Part shown: one piece after another, positions 45,778-59,038 of the stretch
Layout of the letters: every line of letters starts with the position of its first letter
Position numbering within the stretch: position 1 is the stretch's first letter
Source of the DNA: Lunularia cruciata
Taxonomy: Eukaryota; Streptophyta; Marchantiopsida; Lunulariales; Lunulariaceae
Length of the DNA stretch: 64,000 nt
Assembly: GCA_948567375.1 (NCBI GenBank)
Contig: OX419760.1
Location: 3,596,001-3,660,000, forward strand
Direction of reading: 5' to 3'
Position numbers and translations under genes: made by a program
Notes under the pieces: generated by a model
The model's input: only the letters and a program-made list of their open reading frames with translations
Told to the model about the DNA's origin: nothing
The model's database searches: none

Positions 45778-47288
45778 CAATTCTCTTTGTTTTCAGTTGT
45801 AATTCCATTGGTACTAGATTGAAGGCTATAAAAAATTGTGTAAAAAAGTATGGATATATTTAGATTTTTTAGGGTTTGGAATGATTAATTGAGAATGAGA
45901 TTGATGTGTTGAAAATTCTTTTTCTAATACCTTTGGTTTCATCCACTAGTTTTATGAGAATTTAGTTTGAAGATATAGAGATGTGAAATTAGAGTGAAGA
46001 GTGATTCTAGTTTTAACAATTTGGAGTGCTATCATTTACTCAAGGTAGCTAGCATTTAATGTAAGGTAGGAAGTGAGTGTGTTATGGTTTTGCAAGTATT
46101 AACATATACATGATAGAATATTCTTTGTCTTATGTTACTTTTATGCAAGTTATGGCTTCATTTACCATATGGGTACAAAAAGTGGCTCAAGATAAACCAT
46201 GCACAATTTATTATAGACTTTTCATCTCATAAGAATAAAGATCTATGTAGAAAGGATGCACAAAGATTATGATTAGAGCACTTAGGATGCACACTTGAAG
46301 CAAGAAACCACATAGATATCATTGAAATCTAGAATTACACATGTTATGTTGATCCTCTGTTTACCATTTTGAAGATAACAGTAAAGTTGTATGAATGGTT
46401 AGCATCCTAGGTTAGCTGTATTTTGGAGTTATTTGATACTAGTTTTCTATGTCTATGCTTGTCTCAGATGCTTCCTTGTGCACTCTAGTGATAAGGCTAG
46501 ATACGCCTTTTGCTTACCACTTGATCATTTGGCATATTATCTTTTGAATGAGATAGTATAGTTCTTATTTCTCTTACCTACAATACTATACTACATGCGT
46601 ATAATTGTTGGATTTTGTAGATTCCATGCCAAGGATTGGGTCATCTTATAGGAGGATTTTATTTGGGCTATGAATTTTAGAGACAATTTTAACCATAGAA
46701 TACTATTGATTCTACTCAATTACTATGGTGTGTGATCTTTAGGTTAGGCCAAGAGTATAGTAGATCATCACAAGATTTGTTTATGGTTAGTCTCAATGAC
46801 AAGAATATTTCATCCTAATGGCTATTACATCTTCTACTAAGGGACAAAGTACCATTAGAGGACTTTGGTGTATCAGCCCAAAGAGCTATTTTGTCTTGAT
46901 AGATTTTTTTCTGCACATGCATTGTGTATAGCTCCATGTATCTTCTCAAGAGTTTGTTAAGGATGGTTTATAATCATATTAAGGATGTGCTTTTAGGCAA
47001 ATGATCCCTCTAGTGGTTTTATAGAGTTGCTCTAGGTGATTTTATTACTAGCAAGGGAAAAGGGAGGAGATTCCTATGTCAATTCTTAAGTGCAAGTAGA
47101 ATTCTTGGGATGGAGAAGTACACAAGAAGTATTAGACCAATTGCTATTGGAGAGTTCTTCTTGTATATGGTATAATGGTTGTACCATTATCTTTTAGCAT
47201 TTCTCTCACTTCTAGTTGCACTTAGTCCATACTTATTCAAAGTTGCCACATGAAGAGATTGTGAGGTTATCTCTTTAAGATTAAAGCA

Positions 47289-47358
<70 letters not shown>

Positions 47359-49204
47359 CACATTAGGTTGTCATACAGGTAGATGTTGTGAACTCTTTCA
47401 GTAGAGTCATATTTTCATCCATATTTAGAGAGGTTACGGAGGTTGGTAGATCCTTGACCAAAATCCTATTGTTTTTGTATAGTGCTTGTAGAGTTCTCTT
47501 TCTTCTCTTTACTTTTATTATGGCTTCTAATATTAGTGAGTTCATATTATTTTGTTAATTTTCAATAAAAAATAGAGATCTTTTAGGAAGATCTCTATTT
47601 GCCATGGCTCATTTTTTTGGGCTCTTTTGTCTATTACATTGGCCATGCTACACAATGTCTTTCTTTTCTTGGAATATAATACACACATCATAGGCCTTAG
47701 ACTAGATTAGATAAGTCTTTCACTACTTGACTACCAAACTTCATCTTGTATTCTTGAGAATCAAGGTGCTAAAGAGAATTGCAGGATTCCCTTCAGGTCT
47801 TAGAATGTGATATATTATTTCTTCCATTGGGAGATATCACGTCTACAAATGACTTATGTAGTCTTGGATTGTAAATAAGGTCCAAGGAATTTGTCAGACA
47901 CTTTTTAAATGCCACTCTTGTAAAGGGTATCGTTCATGTGGAAAGGTCCACATGAAAGGTTCATGTGGAAGATCTTGTTTTACTAGGGATGTGCAAGAGG
48001 CATTTTGTACACTCTTTTCTAGTATTGCTCACCATACATCTATGAAGCATTTTAGGTATTTGGGCATTCTTGGTACCTTTAATCTCCTTCTTTTTTGTGG
48101 TTGTTGATAGGCCAATCTTGGAAAAGTATTTGATTAATGTGGAGTAAGGATTCTTTCTTCTCTAAGTACTATTGTAGAGATGAGAGGAAATTGTCCCTAT
48201 AGGAACAAGATGATCTTCAATCCTTTTGATTGGGTTTTATAGATATACAATCTTCCTTGATGAATTGAAAATTTCAATTTATGCTACATTTTCTTTTCTC
48301 TTGCTTTAACAAAGGAGAAGGTTCTTGGATCCTAGCTTGATTCTCTATTAGGCATTTTGACTTGCACCAATTATTTTTTCTATAATGATGAGGTTTTGCC
48401 TAAGCTTGGTCTATTCATCCACATCTTCCTTACTCATTTATGAGTGTGGTACTACCTTAGATGCAACAAGGGTCCATATAACTTGTTGTCCTTTTGAAGT
48501 ACAAAGGATAGCTATCTATGATGCTATTAGAGATATAGTGTTTTCATGGCAAAAACAAAAATTACTTCACTTGTTGAGAGCATTTACATGCTTTACAAAC
48601 AACACAAGCTAGGATAGACTTGTATTTGGTTTATGATTATCAAGTGATAATGGTGGATGTTGTGGTTATGGATCCCATATATGATGCAATTTTAGAAGGG
48701 ATGATTATCCATCCTCTTGGATGGATGGCAAGCAAAGCGGCACCAACTATGGTCTCCAAGTATAGGAGTATGCAACAAGGTCACCGCTTTGTTTCTCTAG
48801 CTTTGCAATTAAATTGAATGATGAATACTATGTTAGACATGTTTATCAAGGGTTTTGTATGAGCTTACTGTTCAAAATGACAAAGTGCACTACTCTCACA
48901 TTCCTATTTTGTAGCTTACTTTAGATAACAAGTATATATTGCTCTATATAAATCATGGGCTGAGGCAATCCATATAATAGCAATTACAATAGATGATGCT
49001 TCAATAGGTGATGCTTCTTTGAATACTCGAGTTGAGTGTAGACAATATACTCTAGATAACTCGGACATCTTAGGTGTAGTAGGACATATTTCTCACTATA
49101 ATGCTATTGGAGCTTAGATCTCTTTACTACCTAGGTTTTATCATTGTATGGCTCGATGAGATCTTCCCCTCTTTCTTGTTATCTATGCAGGTTGCTTCTT
49201 TCAC
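45778..49204 (+). mobile_element. R2-like non-LTR retrotransposon, copy 4 (near full-length, heavily decayed)
   Basis: The 5' leader (45778-46010) matches copies 2 and 3 (TTTTCAGTTGTAATTCC, ATTTTTTAGGGTTTGGAATG). Coding remnants follow: the pre-RT region (about 46900-47230), RT motif A area (GATGTTGTGAACTCTTTCA, about 47383) interrupted just upstream by a (TA)n run, motif B area (about 47571-47600), thumb (about 48050-48250), knuckle (YECGTTLDATRVHITCCPF-like, about 48430-48495), endonuclease-like region (YLVYDYQV, about 48620) and a 3' UTR with GTATGGCTCGATGAGATCTT, ending near 49204. It is strongly AT-shifted with many stops and frame breaks. Confidence 0.75.
47292..47354. repeat. (TA)n microsatellite
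   Basis: About 63 bp of uninterrupted AT dinucleotides inside R2-like copy 4. Confidence 0.95.
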
Positions 49205-49454
49205 TCTCTACTAACATGATACCATTCTCTTATGGCATTAAATCTCTAGAACTTTAGAACTTGTTTAAGATGTCCCTCCACAATAACTTGAGATTAAAGA
49301 TATTAGGTGGTTCAAATTCAAAAACTACAGGAAATTTAAGAGTTTATTGATACCCAGAGGGGGTTTCAATTACTATTCCCATAAAAATTTAACGGGTGAG
49401 AATAGTTTTGATATGTTAATATTTTGCCAAAAATTTATCTTGTGGATTTTAAGG
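49205..49454. other. Spacer, no gene recognised
   Basis: Short stretch between R2-like copy 4 and a possible TIR element. Nothing recognised. Confidence 0.4.
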
Positions 49455-49990
49455 AGTGTTTGGAACCCGTAAGAAGCGACCCGTAAAATCTAACGGGGAC
49501 TACGAGTATTGCCCGTAAACTCAAGTGTTTCCGCATAAGGGGATTTCACTTTCACGGGAGGTAGACTCATCCCCGAAGCCTCCCGTAAATATTTAAGGGA
49601 GGTCTTGTAAACCAAATTAAGTACATGCACCAACCGGCCCATAAAAATAGTGGTTTAGTTTAATTTTTGGTCAGATATTTATTTCAAGTCTATTTTAAAA
49701 GACTGTACAGGCGTTATGGTCTGCAAGACCTCCTCTAGATCATAAAAATTTATCGGTCAGAATTTTAGAGATCCATAAATTTTATGACCGAAAATAGAGG
49801 ATATCCAATGAAAAACACATACCCTCCTGTCACGCCCCGTAGTAATTTACAGGATATCCCATAACCTTCCCGTAATATTTATTTTACTGATGCGAAAATG
49901 ACCTAAGTGAAACGTCCTATAGTCTCGTTAGGGACTTTCAAGATGTCCCGTAAACAATTTTACAGGATATTTACAGGAGTTGGAAACACT
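49455..49990. mobile_element. Possible small TIR element (MITE-like)
   Basis: The left end AGTGTTTGGAACCCGTAA and the reverse complement of the right end, AGTGTTTCCAACTCCTGTAA, are similar, and similarity resumes at CCCGTAAAAT against CCTGTAAAAT. Between them CCCGTAA-like words recur on both strands (for example near 49473, 49512, 49580, 49838, 49949). No transposase frame is present. The terminal match is imperfect and I could not find a convincing target duplication. Confidence 0.4.
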
Positions 49991-52402
49991 AAATTTGAAA
50001 CGCTCTATGGTATTAGTTTGTAGATTCAAGTACACTAACTACATACTCAATACTTCCAGACTCAATTATATTTAGATAGAATTTTAGATACTTAGACACT
50101 TGAAAAAACTTATAAACAAATCAAGCAAACACAAAGGGATACCTAAGGAACCCAAAGGTTCCCAAGAGCGTTTGATTCATAACTGAATAAATAGTACACA
50201 GAGGAATCCGGGTCTAAGAACAACCCTAGACCTTTAAATACATACACACTTTGAAAACCCTAACTTACTATCAAAGGAGCGGCTTTTAACTTTGGTTCCT
50301 GCATGTGGGGTACAGAAACCATACTAATTATACCACGGAATAACTTTATCCTACACAACCTTAATCAAACTTGTTCACATACTATAACACCAAACTTTAT
50401 CATATAGCCTGTTCACGGTGTTATCTTTACATAACTTAGTTTTTTGTTCCATTGGACCTCGTGCTCTTCATCCCCTCTTACGCTCCTAGGTGCTTTGTAC
50501 TCCTATGTTGCTTTCCTTCGGGTATGTGTTATATATTTAAGCTACCAGCAGTCTGCAAGGTTCTTAGTCCATGGTGCTAAGCCGTTCTACTAAGTGAGCC
50601 TATTCTTGGCGTGAAACCATTCCATTACATGATCTGTACTAAAGGTCCATTCCGCGATTGTCCATTCTATTCCGTGACCCATAGCAAGGGTCCGTTCCGC
50701 CGGTTGTGTGGCCCGTTTGCTACTCCTTTTGCACGCCTACAGCACTTAAGTAGAGTGCTCCGACAAAAATTCCTGTTCTACTTTCTTTTGCTCCCACAAA
50801 ATGTAAAATTCTTAAGAGTGAATGCACGAAGAGAGTCTTCATAGGTGTACATTAGGCTACTTTGCTTTATGTGACGATAGAAAATGAACAATGCATTATC
50901 GACTCAAGGAGATCGAGGTCATAGAGATAGATACGGGATTAAGGATGAAAATGCGAGGACATATAATCGATTACTCGTGACAGTTGTTGAATCCGTTTTC
51001 CAGGATTCCGGCCCCATTCAGCAAGTTCAGCTCCAGCCTACTTGACCAAACAAGGATCACCGCTGAGTCAGCGTATTTTAATACCGATTCTGAGCTATAG
51101 CTCAAGGCTAACTATCGGTACATTTCTGGCATTTTGGTGCATTTGGGCGGAAAGGCTATCCTAATGAAGACAAAAGACAATTGTTGTGAAGTGGGTGGCT
51201 AGGTGCAAGGCCCTCATTTACCGCCAGCAAAAGACAAAGAATTGGTAGAATGTCCCCGGAAAACGGGTACTTCATAGAGGTGGTGACAATTGTCAGCGTG
51301 AAGACTTTGCTCACGTAGTTTCCACCACAACCTGGACCCATAACAAGCCATGTGTTGAACGCTCTTGGGTCACTTTAATGTTGGAGCGGTATTCCAGCGT
51401 GCCGGAGTTTATGGACTCCATATCATATTTAGAAAGACGGACATGTCTAAGGACGTGTCTAAGCTGACCCAGAACATCTTTTCTACTTCATGTAGATCTC
51501 CCTTGACAAGTGGGTAGTGTTCTGACTTGTAAAGCTGCATATGAGCAGAGCATGACCACTTAAAACTTTATGTTAAATACAAGAAATTTAAGAATGTTTG
51601 GGTTGGGTTTGAGTTTGAGTAAAATGGATACAAACTTTCTTCAAAATAAAAGTCGGTGCTATAGTAAGGGGGCGGCGCTCGCTCGGTAAGCCAACTTTTC
51701 TGGCTAGTTTGAACACACTCATTATGCACAATTTTGATGATGCAAGTGGAAAATTTATGATAAGAGACTCCTCGGTGGACAAGAATTCGTTCGAGATGCT
51801 CTTTAGATCTTTTGAACTGAAATATCTCGGGAGTCTGGGCCCGGAAATGGACTCCTTTGTGACGAAGCAGATTGGCATCCTAGGTTTGTTCGCTACATCT
51901 ACAATGGAATCGAGAAGGCAGTCAAAGGACAGGTGGACTGGTGCATGTTTCCAGCCAATTGTCGTATGCCGACTGTTCTCTGCACTTGGATGCGAGCTAC
52001 GAAGGCTGGAATGAGAAAAAGGACCTTATTTGGATCCTCGACATTGTATGTCAGATTGACAAGCGTAGACGAAGTATCTGGACTTCTTGAACCGGTTAGT
52101 TCGACAGTCCACTTATCCTGGAATGCAGGCACACTACACTGGGGCGACAAGCGAGAGCATAAGGAGGCGTAGAGTTCGACTCGGAAATTGCCGCGGAAAG
52201 ATAGGTAGAAATCGAAAGAAGTGATGTGGAGAAATCCAGGGTGAGGATCGAAGAAAAGAAGAGGACAGAAACTATATGCGTGCCTGTTTTTGACAAGTGG
52301 ATTCAAGGACAGCGGAAGGAAGGATTAGAAAGAGCCAATCGGAGCTGAAGGATTAGTTGTATTTCGGACATTGAAAAAGGTGGAAGGCTCGAGCCAGCCT
52401 AA
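49991..52402. other. Intergenic DNA before the TolB-like gene
   Basis: No gene recognised. A 96-codon minus frame (51588-51878) and a 135-codon minus frame (51899-52306) have no domain resemblance and overlap open frames on the other strand. The last part presumably contains the TolB-like gene's promoter and 5' UTR. Confidence 0.45.
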
Positions 52403-55185
52403 ATGTGGAGATGTGGAACTGAGATGCTCTGGTGTGTTCTGTGGGTTGTGACGGTCATGGCTATAGGTGGCGGAAAAGGTTTGTGTGATGATACGGAAAG
52501 AAAAGTGGAGGGAACAATTGTGTTTGCCACTGTGGGAAGATCGCATTACGCTTTCGATGTCTTCGCTCTCGCCTTACCTCAGAGGATCAGCGAGCGGTTG
52601 GAGGATCGGGCTGTTTTCGAGGAGCTGAGAGAAACTCGACTCACGGATGGAGTTTCTGTTAATTATAATGGGCAACTCTTGGAAGGAAAGGAAAAGACTC
52701 ATCTCTTACAATGGGTAAGAAGCCGCGGTGGTTTCTCGGATTTGGACGTGCTGAAAGATGGGTTTGGTACGATTCTGAACTTCACCGCTCTGTTTTCCAT
52801 GTCCCTACTCTAAGAATGTTTTACAGCCAAGATGCGAAGAGTTTTGATCAATATGCGCCTAGTTCTTCTTAAAACACTAGCTGAGCTCTGTAGTGAAGGG
52901 TGACTGCATATTTTGAAGGCTTTCAAATTGTTATATACTTCTTTGCATCCTTACCAGAGGAGCCCTTAACATGTGATCAGAAATTCAGAATAGTAGAAGC
53001 CGTAATATATGTAGTAGGCATAGGTGAAAAGCATGCTGAACTTGTACGGTGGAAATGAGCTGACTAAAGCATGGACCATGCCAGTAGGCTATTTACTTTT
53101 AGCCGAAAATTCATGGGCTCTAGTCGCTTTGAGCCACATAGCTCATATTAGATGGATAGTTCGAATGAAGCAAACTGAAAGTGTTGTCACACTTGTGCAG
53201 CGGGCAAAACCGGAGAGTTGATGCTCTATGTGTCTGAAAGAGATGGAAGTGCTCGAGTTTACATCAATTTATTCCTGGATGAGGCTCAACACACGGAAGA
53301 GTTCAGTTCCGATGTTGGAGCTAGAGGGGAACCTAGTGGGAGGGATGAGTCCAAGTTTGGACTTTTAACCAAGGTCAAGGAACTGTTTCTCGGTTCAAGA
53401 GGCAAGGATCAGAGAAAATGGAGAATTTTGACTGAATCTGGGACTAGTAGAAATGTACTGCAGTTTAATTTTTCGCAACTGGGTTCCTCAGGACCGCATC
53501 TCCATGACCGTCCCCAAATCGGAGGCAGCAAGATTGTGTATGTCTCAACAGAACATGCTCGGAAGGATAAACGACAAAGCTGGACTGCAGTATATTCCAC
53601 TGGCCTGGACTCTAGGTTTGACGTTCGTCTCACCCCGGAAGGAGTTAGCGATTTTAGCCCAGCAATCTCTCCCTCCGGGCAGTGGGTTGTAGCTGCTTCT
53701 CTGCAAGGGAAAGGATGGCAGGGGGAGGTTCAAGAGCTCGACACTGATTTGTACTTGTTCAGTGCCAAAGATGGATCTCAAAGGCAGATTTTGACAAGGA
53801 ATGGCGGTTGGCCAACTTGGATGGATGAATCGACCATTTTCTTTCACAGGAAAGCTGACGATGGATGGTGGAGTATCTTCAAATTGACTGTGCCTGAAGA
53901 CTTTGCAAGGAAGGGGATTGAAGACGGCGAAATTAGAGAGGAAAGGGTGACTCCTCCTGGAATCCATGCGTTTACTCCATCGGCATCTCGGACTGGACAA
54001 TGGATAGCTGTGGCTACTCGTAGACCAGGTTCTGATTTTCGGCATATCGAGATCTATGACCTAAGCTCCAAAGTTTTCATCAGACTTACTGAAAGGATTG
54101 CCCCTCAAGCGCATCACTACAACCCGTCCGTCTCCTCCTCTTCTAAACATGTTGTCTATCATCGTTGCAAGGGAGTTATCGGAGCTTCCTCTTCTCACTT
54201 TGTCGTTCCCCGTCTGGAGCCCATGCAATCGCCTATCCCTCACGTGTCCTTGTTGAGAATTGATGGGGACTTCCCATCTTTCACGCCTGACGGATCCATG
54301 ATTGCATACATACCAAACCTGCAGGAAGGTGGAGTATATGTCACAAATCTAGATGGGAAGAAGAAGTGGAAGGTTTTCTCTGGTAGAGCTTTTGGCACTG
54401 CCTGGGACCGGAAAAGAAAGGGTGTGATCTACATAGCCTGTGGAAAGGGCTTTTCTCCCGAGAAGGCTGAAGTTCATATTGTTTCCATTTTCAACGCAGA
54501 CGGAGAGGGAGAGCCTTATCACAAACAACTTACTAAGAATGGGACTGGAAACAATGCTTTCCCATCACCATCTCCTGATGGGAAGTATGTAGTCTTCAGA
54601 TCAGGTAGGAGTGGTCACAAAAATCTGTACATTATGGACGCTGTTGGCGGAGAGGAAGGAGAGTTGAAGCAGCTGACAAATGGGTCATGGACAGATACAA
54701 TGGTCAACTGGTCGCCGACAGGTGAATGGATTGCATTTTCATCAGATAGAGAAAATCCGGGCGCAGGCCACTTTAGCGTGTTTCTTATACATCCTGATGG
54801 AACAGGTCTTCATAAAATCTTGAGTGATGGAGGGCGTGCGAATCACCCTTACTTCAGTCCAGATGGCAAAAGTCTTGTTTTTACCAGCGATTTTGCTGCC
54901 GTTTCCGCCGAACCTATCTCTCTTCCCAACCAGTTTCAGCCTTATGGAGAGATCTATATCGCCAGAATCGACGGTTCAGAGTTGGTTCGCCTCACTCACA
55001 ATGCCTACGAAGATGGTACGCCGGCATGGGGTCCTGTTTATATGGATCCTTCCCATCTTTCCGAAGAGGGTGAAGACAAGGTGACTTGTGATTTTGAGGA
55101 TGTGCAGTGGCTACAAGCACCAGGTAGTAATCTGCATGTGCCTACTTGGTGTTCTCAAACGGCAAAGTCTGAGAAACATGACTGA
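52403..55185 (+). CDS. TolB-like / DPP6 N-terminal-like beta-propeller protein, 2 exons, ~782 aa
   Basis: Exon 1 52403-52766, exon 2 53201-55185. The phases fit (364 and 1985 nt). The acceptor is a clear TTGTGCAG; the donor GTACGA is the best phase-compatible site but is weaker, so the end of exon 1 may shift by a few codons. Residues 1-28 form a hydrophobic signal peptide or anchor (LWCVLWVVTVMAIGG). The mature protein begins with the family signature GTIVFATVGRSHYAFDVF, then DGVSVNYNG, then YVSERDG. Repeated WD-like/TolB blades follow (YVSTEHA, FSPAISPSGQWVVAAS, RRPGSDFRHIEIYDLS, PSPDGKYVVFRSGRSGHKN, WSPTGEWIAFSSDRE, FSPDGKSLVFTSDFA), ending near YEDGTPAWGP. It matches plant TolB-related/DPP6 N-terminal domain proteins (Arabidopsis At1g21680 type), likely in the secretory pathway or cell wall. 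Biochemical role is unknown. The frame is intact throughout exon 2. Confidence 0.92.
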
Positions 55186-58100
55186 GTCACCACACAGGGT
55201 TAGTACTAACGTGTTGAAGAGGTGAGCATGCCTGCAATAGGCTAGATTCTCAATAATCTAGTAACATGTGCGATCGAAAATGGATGGCAGTGTTTCTTAT
55301 GAAAGCTGTTTGAAGTTTTACCACTAACTGAAACTTTTCTGTAAATATGTAGCTCCAGTTGTAACTTCATTCATAGTGAATGGAGAGTGTAGGTCACTAG
55401 TGCTGTGGGCCTATAGGAGAAGCCCTGAGGTGTATCTATAAAGGTGATAGATACGTTGTACTATGTTCATTCGAGGAAGGTTTTTAAGTTCCAAGCTCAT
55501 TATAGTTGTGATCCAGTACAGGGAAGAAGGGTGAAGTAGTAGTTCAATGCGGTTCGAGGAGTTGTTCAGTTTTGACTTTCGTCTTCAACCTTTAGGTGTC
55601 TTCTCTTACACTAATTTTCTAAACGGGATCCACTTCTTACAGGCGTAATAGTCCAAGTAAGGACAGCTAACATTCACATTATTTCGCAGAAAGGATAAGG
55701 CTATCTCCTTAGTGACTAGTCTCCAAATTCGGCGTATGAGAACATCGCAGCCTTCATTGCGGATTTCGACCTTTAAAGTAAGATTTGGCTTGATGCTTGA
55801 AAATGTTTGTATGTGGTGAGTTAATTGGACTCATTGATGTTAGCTAAGTAGACAAACGGTCATTAGCTCATCTTTCTACAAATGGACTCTCTTTTTAGAA
55901 TGCTACCATTCTTAGGGTCACCATCGGATTTGTCATAACATATCCAGCATTCTCAAGAAGCATGTTGTCTCTGTTTTACGATCTTGGATTAATTGTGCTC
56001 CGAGCAAATCATCGATTCAGATGCATGAGTGCACATCTCACATGGCGCCATGAAGGTATCTTATAAAGCACGTCATCCGAAGGCAATGTTGCCCGATTGA
56101 AAGGGATACAAGATAGTGTAGCCTCTTGCATTTTCAAGTCTGCTAACATTTTGCTGTATTCTGGTCCCCTCCTTCAAGCTATAAGTTGGCCGTGGGGTTG
56201 AGCTTTAAAAGAGGCATATTTTCCCGCTTGGAAGCATTTGTCTACTGCATAGTTTAGCAAGTTATTCATTCTACGTTGCAGGAAGTTGGATTAACCTGGG
56301 TACGATTCAACAGAAAAGTACACACGGATTAAGTGAGTTATTACCAACTTGATGCAACTCAAAATAAAATCCCAACCTGACAACAAACCCCCCAACTCTC
56401 ATACGTTGAAGTCGTTTCTGATATTAGTAAACGACACCAAACACAAGTTAGTCCTGTCAGTTTATATCAGAGTTTGCCCATTCGTATGTAGTAACTAATT
56501 AAATTCAGCATGTTAAAGTCCACAGGGCAAGGAGCTTTCATCCCCAACGCCTAATGTCCCTCACAGGCATCTTGCGCACCATTCCAATCTTGGACAACTT
56601 ATATTCTTGTTTCCTTCTGGAATTTATGATAAACCGTACAGTACATGGTAGAATCAATTGTCGAGAGTGAATATAGCAAACAGAAATTTAGCGAAAGAAG
56701 GAAAACAGATTAACGCAGCAACAGGGCTTTCATGTTCAAAATGTACAATTTGCAGATCGATAATCTTTTGGTCCGCTCACTTGCCTCGAGTATCTACTTT
56801 CATTGGGACGAAAGACTAAGGTATGATAAGGTTGGAGTTGAAAGTCTCCTCTCTCCCTGCCTATTTTATCCGGTGAAGAGAAACATTGTGACTATTTTGA
56901 CGATATAAAGTATATGCCTTTGCACTCATGAGCTGTTGAACAGAAACTCGATACGAGGGGTACTGGCATTCGCCCAACTACTTTGGCACTTAAGAAATCG
57001 TTGGTGCTTTCGTGCAAGCTAATTATATTTTTTTTCATCGGAGTTCAGGGTTTAATGTTCTTGGACTCATGCGATCATTGAACATGCTGCAATATCACTA
57101 TCCGACAGCCAAGACACTATCTATTCCTCTCCCACGTCGCTCCACCCCAACCCATCCTCAACTAAAGCTCTTGTCTTTTGTTCCTTGCCCGCTGTCTCTG
57201 TGTTTGCCAGTCCTACTCGGCTTTCAGATGTTTTTCTATTGTGTCTAGTTGTTATTACCTGATATATACGAGTTTCTAGAATGTTTTCTATTTCACTTCT
57301 TCTTATCTTCGTAACGTTAAATTCACTCAAATTCCATTTCCTTAGATGCAATCCATTTCCATTTACACAAGTTCATGTTTGGATTTCATATGTACCTTCT
57401 ATTCCGTATGCACGTTCTCGGTTCCATACTCAGTGGGTTCTGGATCCCTCGTGGGAAGAACGGCTTCTGCTTCCATTTACAAACATAATATATATGTTTG
57501 AGTAGTGGTTTGGTTGTAAAAATTCAATAACTCTAGAGATCTTAAGTTTGGTTGTATTGATCTATTTACACTTAAGCTCTTAACATTGGTTGTTGTAATT
57601 ATTGATTTAGCTAGTAAGCTTCTCTCACCTTCCTATTCTTGTAGGCTACATAAAATATAGATGAAACGTTACCAGTCTTGGCTTATTCTCTTGGTATGCA
57701 CTGTTTAAAGAGAACTGAATCACCATTGTTACATAGTAGGCAAAGAAAACTTGATTATGTTATTGACTAGTATCAATATCAATATAATGCTGTAGAGTCG
57801 ATCGTTTATAGTATATGTATGTATTCGTTTCGCTGTATGCTTCATCAAGCATATCGTCTATTCTACTATGGATGCGACAACAAATTCTTCAGAGGAGAAT
57901 AATGACTCTACTTTCATACTCTGGAACCCCATGCGATTACAACTTGATTCTACGAAAACAAATCAATTTGCAGTAAGTTTAGAATGTGGACGAGATCTTC
58001 TTACAGGTAGATTGCTCTCCAATTCTATGCAATAAGCGAGTATTAGAATTTTCTAAATCTCTTGAACGAAGTCCAGTGCATATTTCTGTATTTAAATCCC

Positions 58101-58730
58101 AATCCCAATTCACTTATTTCATAAAATTGCAAAGCCGAGCTGAAAATATTCGGTTTTGTTTCGATGCCATGAGTTCAATTTGCTTCTCTTTTAGATGTGT
58201 TAATTTTTTTTGAGTATTTACTCAGTATAATTTATAAGTTTGAATACCCTATAATTTTTAAGCCCTGCTCAATGCTCGAAGACCTGCTAGCAACGCCGTG
58301 TTCCTTGTCTTACCTGCCGGTTATCTACCTCAGAACTCCAGGTTTCATATGCTTGAAATCTCTGCATACAACGTGCTGGAATGGGGTGTATGAGATGACT
58401 TTGTGATGTGATATGGAAGTTCATTCTGTGACATGTCGCAAATTCGGGAGGTAAAGTCTCCTCAGGAGGTCATATCTTTCAGAATCTCGTCTGGTCGACT
58501 AGACAATGGAGCAGTTCCTGGAGTTCATGGGGCATTAATGCGCATGGAACCTCGTCCACTACGGTCAGCGTAAAGTGTACGAGGACATCCACAACACTTC
58601 ATTGCAGATCTGACATGAAATTGCTTTACTGAAGCGAATCTCTTCACTCAACGAAAAAGATGTAGGAAAGTAATTTTGGTTCAGAAGAGTTCCTTAACGT
58701 CCTGTCTCGAAGGTGTTATTGAAGCGGAAG
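55186..58730. other. Intergenic, no gene recognised
   Basis: Includes the presumed 3' UTR of the TolB-like gene. Open frames at 57012-57248, 57281-57505, 57986-58213 and 58197-58406 are short, low-complexity and without domain resemblance. Confidence 0.5.
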
Positions 58731-59038
58731 ATGGCGAACACATGCAAGAAAGCCTTGATCTTCGGTCATACTGGGAATGGAAAATCTATTATCGCCAACA
58801 TGTTGGTCTCTGGAACTCTCGAAGACCCGCAGCTTTCGAAAGAGATTCAATGGTGGGAATAACGGAGAATTGCGTGGTGAGAACGGGATCTGGCTACATG
58901 GTGGTGGAGACGATCGGATGGGTGGAGGAGACAGAGCATGAGCCCAAACATGCCGAGGGGCTTGATCTCTTGACGAGAACCAATGGCCAGTACGATCATA
59001 TCATCGTTGGGCACCCAATGCTAAATAAGACTTGTTGA
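58731..59038 (+). pseudogene. AIG1/GIMAP-like P-loop GTPase fragment, frameshifted
   Basis: An ATG at 58731 opens a 43-codon frame with a Walker A P-loop (GHTGNGKS, residues 12-19) preceded by KKALIF, the start of an AIG1-type GTP-binding domain. It closes at TAA 58860. A second frame, overlapping and open to 59038, continues the domain from about 58835: DSMVGITENC (G2-like, Thr) and a strand ending VVETIGW, in the place of the DTPG-type G3. One frameshift between about 58830 and 58855 would link the two. The later G4/G5 regions are not seen, so the copy is broken and truncated. Family assignment rests on the P-loop and the G2/G3 spacing. AIG1 proteins act in plant stress and immune responses. 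An unrecognised intron is less likely. Confidence 0.5.

Noticed and set aside
49205-50000. Centromeric or telomeric satellite from recurring CCCGTAA words
   Set aside because: The words are irregular, on both strands and not in tandem, and they differ from the plant telomere repeat CCCTAAA.
51899-52306. 135-codon minus-strand frame before the TolB-like gene
   Set aside because: It overlaps plus-strand frames of similar length and shows no recognisable domain; probably chance.
53024-53221. Open frame with apparent membrane-like sequence between the TolB-like exons
   Set aside because: It lies in the intron of the two-exon model, and the acceptor at 53200 restores the family sequence downstream.
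53545-54045. 166-codon minus-strand frame inside the TolB-like gene
   Set aside because: It is antisense to a well-conserved coding exon and has no domain of its own.
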